A stretch of DNA of 64,000 nucleotides from Streptococcus himalayensis (GTDB lineage: Bacteria > Bacillota > Bacilli > Lactobacillales > Streptococcaceae). This document shows positions 43,674 to 52,700 of the stretch, one piece after another. Position 1 is the first letter of the stretch; every line of letters begins with the position of its first letter. The notes under the pieces are model-generated. The model searched no databases and was not told where the DNA came from. It saw only the letters and a list, made by a program, of their open reading frames with translations. The stretch lies in the NCBI RefSeq assembly GCF_001708305.1, contig NZ_CP016953.1:1383501-1447500 (forward strand). Reading direction: 5' to 3'. The position numbers and the translations under genes are program-made.

Positions 43674-43904
43674 ATGATTCAATTAGTATTTGTTCTTAGT
43701 AGTCATTTATTTTTTATTTATCTGTCCTTTCATCTCCTGTCAGATGTGGTTCAGTGGGACAAGTATCTGAAGGTGACTGCTGACAATAGTATTAAAATTC
43801 GGCTGCTAATTTTTTTGTTGAGCGTAGTGATGGGGTATTTACTGAGTTCCTTTTTCATTAGCTTATATCAGTTAGGCAGAGAAGCTTTTATAGCAAATTT
43901 ATAA
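43674..43904 (+). CDS. DUF1146 family membrane protein
   Basis: The 76-residue protein has two hydrophobic helices (about 2-20 and 43-66) around the conserved segment LLSDVVQWDKYLK, as in DUF1146. Small members of this family precede murA in many Firmicutes; function unknown. There is no ribosome site, and the promoter -10 ends six bases before the ATG, so translation probably starts at the mRNA 5' end. murA follows 20 bp downstream. Confidence 0.8.
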   Translation: MIQLVFVLSSHLFFIYLSFHLLSDVVQWDKYLKVTADNSIKIRLLIFLLSVVMGYLLSSFFISLYQLGREAFIANL

Positions 43905-43924
43905 GAAGGATAGAGTGAGTGAAT

Positions 43925-45208
43925 ATGGATAAAATCGTGATTCAAGGTGGTCGTACAAGACTGGAAGGAACTGTTGAAATCGAAGGGGCAAAAAATGCAG
44001 TCTTGCCCCTTCTTGCTGCGACCATCTTAGCTAGTAGTGGAAAAACGGTTCTGACCAATGTGCCTGTATTATCAGATGTATTTACCATGAATCATGTGGT
44101 TCGTGGCTTGAATACTCAGGTGGATTTCGATCAAGCAAGCAAGACCATTACAGTTGATGCTAGTCAGCCGATTACAGAGGAGGCTCCTTATAAGTACGTT
44201 AGTCAGATGCGTGCCTCTATTGTTGTATTGGGGCCTATTTTAGCCCGTAATGGCTATGCAAAAGTGTCTATGCCAGGTGGTTGTACGATTGGTAGTCGTC
44301 CGATTGACCTTCATTTAAAAGGTTTGGAAGCCATGGGGGCAGAGATTCATCAAACGGCCGGTTTTATTGAAGCTAGATGCGATCGTCTTCAAGGAGCACA
44401 TATTTACATGGATTTCCCGAGTGTTGGAGCTACGCAGAATATCATGATGGCTGCGACCTTGGCAGATGGGACGACCGTTATCGAAAATGCAGCTAGAGAG
44501 CCAGAGATTGTAGATTTAGCCCTTTTGCTCAATAAAATGGGCGCAGATGTACGTGGAGCTGGGACGGAAACGCTCACGATTACAGGGGTCAAGGAATTGC
44601 ACGGAGCGACTCATAGCGTTGTTCAAGACCGTATTGAAGCGGGAACCTTTATGGTGGCTGCGGCCATGACTGGGGGAAATGTCCTCATTAAAGATGCGAT
44701 CTGGGAACACAATCGTCCCTTGCTCGCTAAAATGCAGGAAATGGGAGTTACCGTCACAGAGGAAGAAAGTGGTATCCGTATAGAAGCCCAAAAGGGGCAA
44801 CTGAAGGCGGTTCACGTGAAAACCCAGCCGCATCCAGGTTTTCCAACGGATATGCAGGCGCAATTTACGGCACTGATGACCGTAGCCAAAGGCGAGTCTA
44901 TCATGACAGAAACAGTCTTTGAGAATCGTTTCCAACACTTGGAAGAAATGCGTCGTATGGGTCTTCATTCAGACATTATGCGCGATACAGCCCGCATCGT
45001 AGGAGGCCAAGAATTGCAAGGGGCAGAAGTTATGTCAACAGATTTGAGAGCGAGTGCAGCCCTAATTTTAACAGGTTTGGTTGCTGAAGGGGTTACCACA
45101 GTAGGACAACTCCAACATTTAGACCGTGGTTATTACCAATTCCACGAAAAATTAGCCAAGCTTGGAGCAGCTATTCAAAGAGTGAAGGATGAGACGGATG
45201 AAATCTAA
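43925..45208 (+). CDS. murA: UDP-N-acetylglucosamine 1-carboxyvinyltransferase
   Basis: The 427-residue enzyme shows the MurA repeats ([20 protein letters not shown]), the catalytic loop [15 protein letters not shown] with the fosfomycin-target Cys, and [10 protein letters not shown]. It transfers enolpyruvate to UDP-GlcNAc, the first committed step of peptidoglycan synthesis. AGAAGG precedes the start; ATG 43925 is preferred, with a GTG at 43919 in frame. Streptococci usually carry a second murA elsewhere. epuA overlaps its end by 11 bp. Confidence 0.95.
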   Translation: MDKIVIQGGRTRLEGTVEIEGAKNAVLPLLAATILASSGKTVLTNVPVLSDVFTMNHVVRGLNTQVDFDQASKTITVDASQPITEEAPYKYVSQMRASIVVLGPILARNGYAKVSMPGGCTIGSRPIDLHLKGLEAMGAEIHQTAGFIEARCDRLQGAHIYMDFPSVGATQNIMMAATLADGTTVIENAAREPEIVDLALLLNKMGADVRGAGTETLTITGVKELHGATHSVVQDRIEAGTFMVAAAMTGGNVLIKDAIWEHNRPLLAKMQEMGVTVTEEESGIRIEAQKGQLKAVHVKTQPHPGFPTDMQAQFTALMTVAKGESIMTETVFENRFQHLEEMRRMGLHSDIMRDTARIVGGQELQGAEVMSTDLRASAALILTGLVAEGVTTVGQLQHLDRGYYQFHEKLAKLGAAIQRVKDETDEI

Positions 45209-45386
45209 TCTATCGTATGTCGGAAAACAGCTGGGATTGCTGTTGTTAGTGATTTTTGTTGGATTTATTCTCCTTTGTGCTGGGCTGATGATTGGCTATA
45301 GTCTGGTGGGAAATGGAGATAATGCTTGGGCTATTTTGTCGCCTGAAAAATGGCAGAGCCTATTTGATAAATTCACAGGAAAATAA
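45198..45386 (+). CDS. epuA: EpuA / DNA-directed RNA polymerase beta-associated small membrane protein
   Basis: The 62-residue protein has one membrane helix (about 13-37, [20 protein letters not shown]) and a short C-terminal domain. Its place between murA and endA is that of pneumococcal epuA, a gene co-transcribed with endA. Related proteins (RpoB-associated, DUF4811-like annotation) have no proven role. AAGGATGAGACGG lies before ATG 45198, inside the murA end. Confidence 0.75.
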   Translation: MKSNLSYVGKQLGLLLLVIFVGFILLCAGLMIGYSLVGNGDNAWAILSPEKWQSLFDKFTGK

Positions 45387-45437
45387 GGCAAAAAAGGGTA
45401 GATTATCTACTCTTTTTCCATGAAAGAGGAGGAGCCT

Positions 45438-46277
45438 ATGGCAAAATATAGAGGAAAAAAAGGGAAGCAAACCTTAGTTGGCTTGCTCCTGAGCTTGGTT
45501 TTAGCAGCTGGGGGGTATTATATTGGTGACCAAGGAGGATTGGTTAACCAATCTGCCCACCAGTCACAGGTAGAGGCTAGCTATGCCCCGAGCCGAGAAT
45601 TGGCAGAAAGTGTGCTAACTGAAACAGTCCAACAGCAGCTCAAGGGAAAGATTGAATGGAATGGAGCAGGGGCATTTGTCGTGAATGGGAACAAAACAAG
45701 CGTAAATGCCAACGTTGCCAGTCAACCTTATGCCGACAACAAGGTCAAAATAGTAAACGGACAACTACTTCCAACGGTGGCCAATAGCCTGATGACCAAA
45801 GCAACGCGTCAATATAAAAAACGAGAAGAAACGGGCAATGGCTCCACCAATTGGACTCCAGCTGGCTGGCACCAACTGAGAAATCTTTCAGGCGAATACA
45901 CCCATGCTGTGGATCGTGGGCATTTGCTGGGGTATGCACTGATTGGCAATCTCAAAGGATTTGATGCCTCAACCAGCAATCCTAAAAACATTGCTGTGCA
46001 GACCGCTTGGGCCAATCAAGCGAACAAAAGTAACTCGACTGGACAAAATTTTTATGAAAGTCAGGTGAGAAGAGCGCTGGATCAAAATAAACGTGTTCGC
46101 TATCGAGTAACCTTGCTCTACCAAACAGAGCAAGATCTGGTTCCTGCTGGGTCTCATCTGGAAGCTAAATCAAGCGATGGTAGTTTGGAGTTTAATGTCT
46201 TTATTCCTAATGTTCAAAAAGGGATTGTCCTCAATTATCAAACAGGAGAAGTGCGACTAGCTCCTGACATTCAATGA
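45438..46277 (+). CDS. endA: DNA-entry nuclease EndA
   Basis: The 279-residue protein has an N-terminal membrane anchor ([19 protein letters not shown], about 11-30) and the non-specific endonuclease domain with [16 protein letters not shown] (catalytic His) and [16 protein letters not shown] (metal-binding Asn). In pneumococcus EndA degrades one strand of transforming DNA so that ComEC can import the other, and cuts neutrophil DNA traps. GAGGAGG precedes ATG 45438. It fits functionally with the comEA-comEC operon in this window. Confidence 0.93.
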   Translation: MAKYRGKKGKQTLVGLLLSLVLAAGGYYIGDQGGLVNQSAHQSQVEASYAPSRELAESVLTETVQQQLKGKIEWNGAGAFVVNGNKTSVNANVASQPYADNKVKIVNGQLLPTVANSLMTKATRQYKKREETGNGSTNWTPAGWHQLRNLSGEYTHAVDRGHLLGYALIGNLKGFDASTSNPKNIAVQTAWANQANKSNSTGQNFYESQVRRALDQNKRVRYRVTLLYQTEQDLVPAGSHLEAKSSDGSLEFNVFIPNVQKGIVLNYQTGEVRLAPDIQ

Positions 46278-46345
46278 TTGCTAGTCTATTGAAATAACAG
46301 GGCTAAATAGTCTTGTTCAATAAGGAAAAAAATTGGTTAGATAAA

Positions 46346-46402
46346 GAAGGTGAGGAAAAATCGTGGTGTGCTACTCTGAATTTTTCCTCACCTTCTGTTT
46401 TC
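46346..46402. terminator. Terminator downstream of endA
   Basis: GAAGGTGAGGAAAAAT pairs perfectly (16 bp) with ATTTTTCCTCACCTTC across an 18-base loop, then TGTTTTCTTG. Confidence 0.8.
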
Positions 46403-46494
46403 TTGTTCATTTTTGAAAATTTTTTGTAAAAATATAGCTGTTTTTCTTGTCATTTTTGTCCGTTTTTTTTATAATGGATAGGTTAGGAGATATC

Positions 46495-47583
46495 ATGAAT
46501 AAAAAAATTGTAACAATTTTAGCTAGTGCTGGGTTAGCTTGGGCTTGCCTTTTATTTTCGGTATTTTTATATGAAGGCCGAAGCATCAAAACAACAGGAA
46601 GTAATCAAGCGACTGAAACCCTAAAGCAAGTGGTCGAGAGAGATAATCTCATCAAACCAGAGTCAACTGAAGAAGAAAAAGTTGAAGAAAAGAAGAAAAC
46701 GATTGGAAGAAAGAGTCCCGAAGAAAAGCAGGCAGTGATGGAAGCAGATCTTGCGACTATGAGTTCCTATGGCTTGTATTATGACTATGCCAATCTAAGC
46801 CTCGTTGAAGTGGTTCAGGCTTATTTAGATGAGTTTGGAATTCCTCATTCAAGTATTGCTTTTACTTATAAGGATATTGAGAGTGGCGATACCTTTTCGA
46901 TGAATGAAGAGCAGCCAATGACAGCAGGAAGTACCTACAAATTGCCGTTGAATATGCTTGTTGTGGATGCGGTTGAAAAAGGGAAGTTGTCTCTGAAAGA
47001 ACGGTTTGATATTACGCAAACAGGTTATGAATACGAGGGAGAGCATGATAGCTATGTATCTGCTTTTGGTGGAGCGATGACCATTCCTGAAATGCAGGAG
47101 TATTCACTGGTGTATTCTGAAAATACGCCTGCCTATGCCTTGGCTGAGCGTTTGGGTGGCATGGAAAAAGCTTATAGTATGTTTGATCGTTATGGAAAGT
47201 CCACTTCTGCAGAAATTCCAACGATTAGTCGTGAGAATTTGACAACGACTAGCTACTATATCAATGTTCTGGATTATCTATGGAAACATCAAGATAAATA
47301 CAAAGACCTGTTGCATTTTATTGGAATTTCTTTTCCAGGAGAATACTATAAAAAATTCATTAGCGATGTCACCATCTATCAAAAGCCGGGCTATGTTAGA
47401 GAAGCCTTGAATGTAGATGCGATTGTTATGGAAAAAAGTCCTTATATGGTAGCCCTCTATACAGCAGGTCTAGGAGGTGCAACAGTCGAAAGTACCGAAG
47501 TGAACGGTGTTGGCTTGTATCAAATCGGTCAATTAGCCTATGTCATCAATGAATGGCATCGTGTGAATATGAATCAAGAATAA
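46495..47583 (+). CDS. Beta-lactamase-fold serine hydrolase, membrane-anchored
   Basis: The 362-residue protein has an N-terminal membrane segment (about 5-25), a charged linker and a class A beta-lactamase/DD-peptidase-like domain with the SxxK motif in AGSTYKLPLN and the SxN motif in YSENT (about residues 140-220). A clear KTG box is not seen. Relatives in streptococci are annotated only as serine hydrolases; penicillin hydrolysis is not implied. TTAGGAG sets ATG 46495, with TATAAT at about 46471. It is monocistronic. Confidence 0.8.
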   Translation: MNKKIVTILASAGLAWACLLFSVFLYEGRSIKTTGSNQATETLKQVVERDNLIKPESTEEEKVEEKKKTIGRKSPEEKQAVMEADLATMSSYGLYYDYANLSLVEVVQAYLDEFGIPHSSIAFTYKDIESGDTFSMNEEQPMTAGSTYKLPLNMLVVDAVEKGKLSLKERFDITQTGYEYEGEHDSYVSAFGGAMTIPEMQEYSLVYSENTPAYALAERLGGMEKAYSMFDRYGKSTSAEIPTISRENLTTTSYYINVLDYLWKHQDKYKDLLHFIGISFPGEYYKKFISDVTIYQKPGYVREALNVDAIVMEKSPYMVALYTAGLGGATVESTEVNGVGLYQIGQLAYVINEWHRVNMNQE

Positions 47584-47721
47584 CTATAAATTAGAGAATA
47601 GAGCCCTTGAAACTAGTAAACCATTTTGATGGCTAGTGTTGCAGGAATTGCTCACTTTAAAGAGCAACTAATGGGATCAATAATCTCCGAGATTACTCTA
47701 TTTTTATCATCTCTGATACGA

Positions 47722-47749
47722 GAGGCTGGATTTTTCAGCCTCATTTTTT
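47722..47749 (+). terminator. Terminator of the serine hydrolase gene
   Basis: GAGGCTG pairs with CAGCCTC across GATTTTT, followed by ATTTTTTA. The ISL3 element is inserted at the end of this T tract. Confidence 0.75.
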
Positions 47750-47750
47750 A

Positions 47751-49165
47751 GGCTCTTTGTCAACTGTAGTGGGTAGATGAAAAGCTAACATCTAGAGAGG
47801 ACCAGCTTGGTCTTCTCTTTTTTGATGTTGATGGCAATCAAAATCCGCTTTTTGAAGTTTTCAAAGTTCCGAAATCCAAAGGCATTACGCTTGATGACTT
47901 TGATGAGATTATTCGTCGCCTCAAGTTTGGCATTTGAGTAAGGCAATTCCATGGCGTTGAGAATCTTATCTTTGTCCTTCAAAAAGGTATTAAATACGGT
48001 CTGGAAAATCGGGTTGACAGTCTGCCGAGCGTCTTGGATAAGTCCAAAAAACTGGTCAGCTTGCTTCTCCTGGAAGTGAAAAAGCAGTAGTTGATAGAGC
48101 TCGTAGTGTTCTCTCAGTTCTTGAGAATAGCCTATCAGTTTAGCGACAATCTCCTGGTTGGTTAAGTGCATGCGAAAAGTAGGGCGATAGAACCGCTTAT
48201 CACTGAGTTTACGGCTATCTTGTTGTACCAGTTTCCAGTAGCGTTTGAGCGTCTTGTATTCATGCGATTTGCGGTCAAAAGCATTCATAATTTGGGTACG
48301 GACACGGTTCATAGCACGGCTGAGATGTTGCACAACGTGGAAACGATCCAGCACGATTTTAGCATGAGGAAAAAGTTGTTTGGCTAGTTGATAGTAAGGG
48401 CTAAACATGTCCATAGTTATGAATTTAACGCGGTTTCTGACCTGTCTAGGATAACGCAGAAAGTGATTTCGGATGGTTGCTTGCGTTCTTCCATCAAGGA
48501 TAGCGATGATGCTATTTGTGTCAAAATCTTGAGCGATAAAGCTCATTTTCCCTTTCTTGAAGGCATACTCATCCCAGGACATGACTTCTGGAAGCTTAGC
48601 CCAATCCGTTTCAAATTTAAACTCATTGAGTTTTCGAATAACTGTAGATGTTGAAATGGAAAGTCTGTGTGCGATATGTGTCATGGCTTGCTTTTCGATG
48701 AGTAATTGTGCGATTTTCTGGTTGACAGCGACAGCGATTTGATGGTTCTTCTTAACAATAGGAGTTTCAGCGACCACCATTTTCCCACAGTCCTTGCACT
48801 TGAAACGACGCTTTCGAAGGTGGATAAGTAGCGGGTAGCCAGCAGTTTCTAAGTAGGGGATTTTAGAGGCTTTCTGGAAGTCGTACTTAGCCATTTTTCC
48901 CTTGCAGGAAGGGCATTTAGGGGCTGTGTAATCCAAGTGACCGTGGAGTTCTAAGTGTGTTCCCATGTCGCATTCATTAGTGATAGTGATATTTTTGTCT
49001 TTCATTTTGAGAAAATTTGTGATAAGATTTAGTTGTTCCATATGATTCTTTCTAAATGATAGTTGTGTCGCTTTTCATTATAGGTCATATGGGACTTTTT
49101 TTCTACACTGAAAAAGGCTCCATAGTCTCCACAGTGGATTTACCCACTACAGATATTATAGAGCC
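47751..49165 (-). mobile_element. ISL3-family insertion sequence, 1415 bp
   Basis: The left end GGCTCTTTGTCAACTGTAGT matches the reverse complement of the right end (GGCTCTATAATATCTGTAGT), and both continue GGGTA. The element is flanked by the 8-bp direct repeat ATTTTTTA (47743-47750 and 49166-49173), the duplication length typical of ISL3. The transposase is intact. Confidence 0.9.
47785..49041 (-). CDS. ISL3-family transposase
   Basis: The 418-residue protein has an N-terminal zinc-ribbon (CPSCKGKMAKYD ... RRFKCKDCGK), an HTH (MTHIAHRLSISTSTVIRKLN) and a DDE domain with MSWDEYAFKKGKMSF, FITMDMFSPYYQLAKQLFP and the late Glu in LEATNNLIKVIKRNAFGFRN. This matches streptococcal ISL3 elements such as IS1167 and IS1193. 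It is full length and should be active. Confidence 0.93.
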   Translation of the reverse strand: MEQLNLITNFLKMKDKNITITNECDMGTHLELHGHLDYTAPKCPSCKGKMAKYDFQKASKIPYLETAGYPLLIHLRKRRFKCKDCGKMVVAETPIVKKNHQIAVAVNQKIAQLLIEKQAMTHIAHRLSISTSTVIRKLNEFKFETDWAKLPEVMSWDEYAFKKGKMSFIAQDFDTNSIIAILDGRTQATIRNHFLRYPRQVRNRVKFITMDMFSPYYQLAKQLFPHAKIVLDRFHVVQHLSRAMNRVRTQIMNAFDRKSHEYKTLKRYWKLVQQDSRKLSDKRFYRPTFRMHLTNQEIVAKLIGYSQELREHYELYQLLLFHFQEKQADQFFGLIQDARQTVNPIFQTVFNTFLKDKDKILNAMELPYSNAKLEATNNLIKVIKRNAFGFRNFENFKKRILIAINIKKEKTKLVLSRC

Positions 49166-49208
49166 ATTTTTTATGTCTGTAACAGAATATTCAATGCAAA
49201 TCGAAATT

Positions 49209-49362
49209 ATATTCGTCAAAAATCAGCTTCTTTTGTCGTTCACTCCCTCAGCTGAACTCTAGTTCTACCTACGGTTTTTAGGATACAAGCTAGGCTAGTT
49301 TTATCGATCACCTTCCGTAATTCTCAATGTGAAACCTAATCAGATTTTGATGTTTATAGGGT
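49209..49362. repeat. Dispersed repeat family B, copy 3
   Basis: Starts ATATTCGTCAAAAATCAG, includes CTACGGTTTTTAGGATACAAG and ends CAGATTTTGATGTTTATAG. It lies just outside the ISL3 element. Confidence 0.6.
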
Positions 49363-49460
49363 TAGATGGTTTGGTAGTTCGATGAGTTCTTTTTAAACAG
49401 AGCCTCATAGATGGGGGTGAACTTCTTGTGTTTCGAAATGAAGATCTTCAAACAAATCTA

Positions 49461-49553
49461 CTGCTGTCCTTTTCATTTACTAACCTTCCTTAGCGATCTA
49501 TATTTTATCGTAAGAAATAAATAATAATCGATAAAAAGGCATGTAATGAGTAT
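49461..49553 (+). repeat. Dispersed repeat family A, degenerate right half
   Basis: CTGTCCTTTTCATTTACT ... AATAAATAATAATCG ... AATGAGTAT matches the right half of family A with deletions. No gene is seen between the ISL3 element and the glycosidase promoter. Confidence 0.5.
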
Positions 49554-49579
49554 AAATAGTCGTAAAAACACATAATCAC

Positions 49580-49607
49580 TTGACAGGTTGATAGTGTAAA
49601 TTATACA
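49580..49607 (+). promoter_or_regulatory. Promoter of the surface glycosidase gene
   Basis: TTGACA (49580-49585), 16-bp spacer, TATACA (49602-49607). AGTGTAAATTATACACT around the -10 is a near-palindrome and may be a further operator. Confidence 0.55.
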
Positions 49608-49611
49608 CTAA

Positions 49612-49627
49612 ATGTAAACGGATACAT
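49612..49627 (+). promoter_or_regulatory. Perfect cre (CcpA) site
   Basis: ATGTAAACGGATACAT matches WTGNAARCGNWWWCAW at every position. It lies immediately downstream of the -10, where CcpA binding represses. Confidence 0.75.
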
Positions 49628-49742
49628 TTAGATTGTGTTGCTCAATCTATGAATTGAAAAGTTTTTATACAGGAGGTTTTGATTATTGAACTCATGATAG
49701 CGGAGCGCTGGCTATCGACTGAAAAAGAGAAAGGGCAAAAAG

Positions 49743-52700
49743 ATGAAAGCAAGCAGCAAAGAATTGTTTGAAAAGCGTCGGAGATACGCCATTCGGACCT
49801 TAGCAGTTGGGACATGCTCAGTGATGATTGGAGCTTTTTTATTGTCACAAAATCAACTGATTGCAGCAGAAGAAGTGACAGAAGCAGAAGGGGCGAATGC
49901 GTCTAGAGAGCTGGAATCAGGCAGGGAAAATGCGGGAAATACCCTAGATACTAGCTATGCAGCACCTGCTGCGTCACCAGAGATGACCAATCCATCAGAA
50001 GCAAACCAAGCTGAAAATCAAAAGATAGATATTGGAAATGACTCTGTCGCTCACCATTATACAATTGAAAATGGCGTATTGCGGACAGAATCTATCGAAA
50101 ATAAGTTGACCAAGGAAAAGGTTGAGTTTGCAGCGGATTCGAAAGAATTCAATGTGCGTTTCAAGTCGGACGAGGTGGCAGAGCCTATTTCTGCAGAGCC
50201 CTTGTCAACTGATAAGGAAAGCTGGACGGTTCGTTCCAACTCTGTTGCTTCTGAAACGTCAATGACTGAAGGTCCAGCTCGACTAGCAGTTGATAATAAC
50301 CCAAACACGATTTGGCATACGAACTGGGGAGCAGGGACAGGACCACAAGGGACACTTCCAGCCCATGTAGAGCTCGAATTTCCACAGGCAAAGCACATTA
50401 AGACCCTAGCCTATCTTCCTCGTCAGGTTGGAACAAATGGAGATGCAAAAGAGTATAAGATTTATGCTAAAATGGGTGAATCTGCTGAGTATCAGGAAGT
50501 GAAAAATGGCCGGTTAGAACCTTATCCAAACAAGGAGTGGCAATTCATCGACCTTGGGGACTTGCTGGCTGTTCGAGCCTTGAAATTTGAAGTGATTTCA
50601 ACTCAAAATGGGAATTCCTACGGAGCAGCGGCAGAGTTGGATGTTTCTGAAAAGTCTGTCACAGAATTGCAGCTAGAGGCAGAGCGTCGTCGAAAAGAGT
50701 ATGCTGAGCGGGTGCAGCGTTTAGAAGATAAACACTCGATTTCCATGAAAAATCTTCGTGTGAAAAAAGATGGCGTTAAAACCGAACAAACCGCAGAAGG
50801 TCAGCGGACAACCTTTACATTCCTTCCTTATCATTACCAAGGAAAGACTTTAAATCTTCGTTATGTCGTCGATTTGAAAAATGATGCTAAGTTTATGCAA
50901 AGTCATTTGGAAATTGCAGCTCCAGAAGGTCAAGAAGACTTAGCGATTGATACCATTGACTTGCAATCCTATAAGCTTAAAGGAGATGAAAAGATTTGGA
51001 AACTGCCCAAACAAGCAGATATTGCTGAAATGGCAGGATTCAATGGCTTTTATGCTGGTTTAGGTCAGCCTGTTTATGTCAAGAGTTTCTATACAGGTTC
51101 TGAGTTCCCGGTAGCGTGGAATACGGTAGATGATACCGAAACCTTGTATTCTCGCTACTACTCTGGCAAGAGCCTCAATCAGTTAACCAAAAACAAAGAT
51201 GGTTATTACGAAACGTGGAATACAGTTCTAGGGGTTGCTCGTTCGGATGATTACCAAGTCTTGCAACAGGATTTCTATAAATATATTCAAGCGATTGGGC
51301 AAGACACCTACTATCGTAAGCAGTATAATTCTTGGTTTGACCACATGCTCAATATCAATGCCAAGAATATTCAAAATAGTTTCAATGAAATTGAAAAAGG
51401 CTTTACCAATGGAGGTGTAGCACCGCTTGATTCCTTTGTGGTGGATGATGGCTGGCAGGACATGGACACTCTCTGGGATTTTAATACGAAATTCCCAAAT
51501 AAGCTTTACGATTCTAGTAAACAGGCTCAGCGGTTAGGCTCCAATTTTGGGCTTTGGATGGGACCACAAGGTGGATATTCACAGCCAGGTCATTTGGCAG
51601 ATGCACTGGTGCGTCAAAACAAGGGCTCTAAGCACGCAGGTGTTGTCTATATTGGGGACAAACGCTATGTTGAAGGTTTGAATAATCTCTATGCAGATTA
51701 TGAAGATAAATTTGGCATTAACTATTGGAAATTAGACGGACTTTTGCTCAATCCTCGGCCGGATACAGATCCAAATGGAAACTTTATCGGCGGAGGCTAC
51801 AAAAACATGTATTCCATGACAGAGGCTCATGAGCGCTGGATTGGTCTTTATAATACTATCAGAAAGAGTGCCAAAGACCCTTCAAAAATGTGGATTAACT
51901 TGACATCCTACATTACTCCATCTCCTTGGTACCTCCAATGGGTTAACTCCATTTGGATGCAAAATTCTTCTGACGTGGATTATGAAGACAATGTCAAGCG
52001 GGGTGAATATGCTAGTCTTGATTTTGGAAATGACGCCAACGAAGCGATTACCTATCGGGATGACCGCTATGAAGAGCTAATCAATCTGCGCAAGTGGCAA
52101 TTACCATTTTCAAACATTTACAACCATGACCCTGTCTATGGAAATACATCGCACTCTGCTAAACGAATTGAACCAAACGGCGATTATCGTCCACCGATTG
52201 AATTTAGCACAGATGATTTACGCAATTATCTCTACATGCTAGGAACGCGGGGAACTGGCTTCTGGGAATTCTATTACAGCTACAACAAGATGGATGATGC
52301 TAAGTGGCAAGTCAATGGAGAGGCTGTTAACTGGATTGAATCAAATTTTGAGACCTTGAAACACGCTCGCTTCCATGGAGGAAAGCCAGGTCATGGGGAA
52401 GTATATGGCTATTCTGCTTGGAATGAAGATAGCGGTATTTTATCCATTCGAAATCCAATCAATCGCAAACAAAGCTATACGGTTCGTCTTGATCGCTTGA
52501 TTGGTGTACCGGAAAATATGGCGGCTATGTACCGGACGACGGTCTTGGGAGATAAGCGTCATGATAAGGCAGGGGTGACCAACTATAATGAAGAGGTTAC
52601 AGTTGAGCTTGAACCTTATGAATCTTTGGTCTTCCAATATAGCAAGAAAAAAGATGAAACCTCCGCTACAGTCGAAAATGCAAAAGCAACTTCCTCTAGA

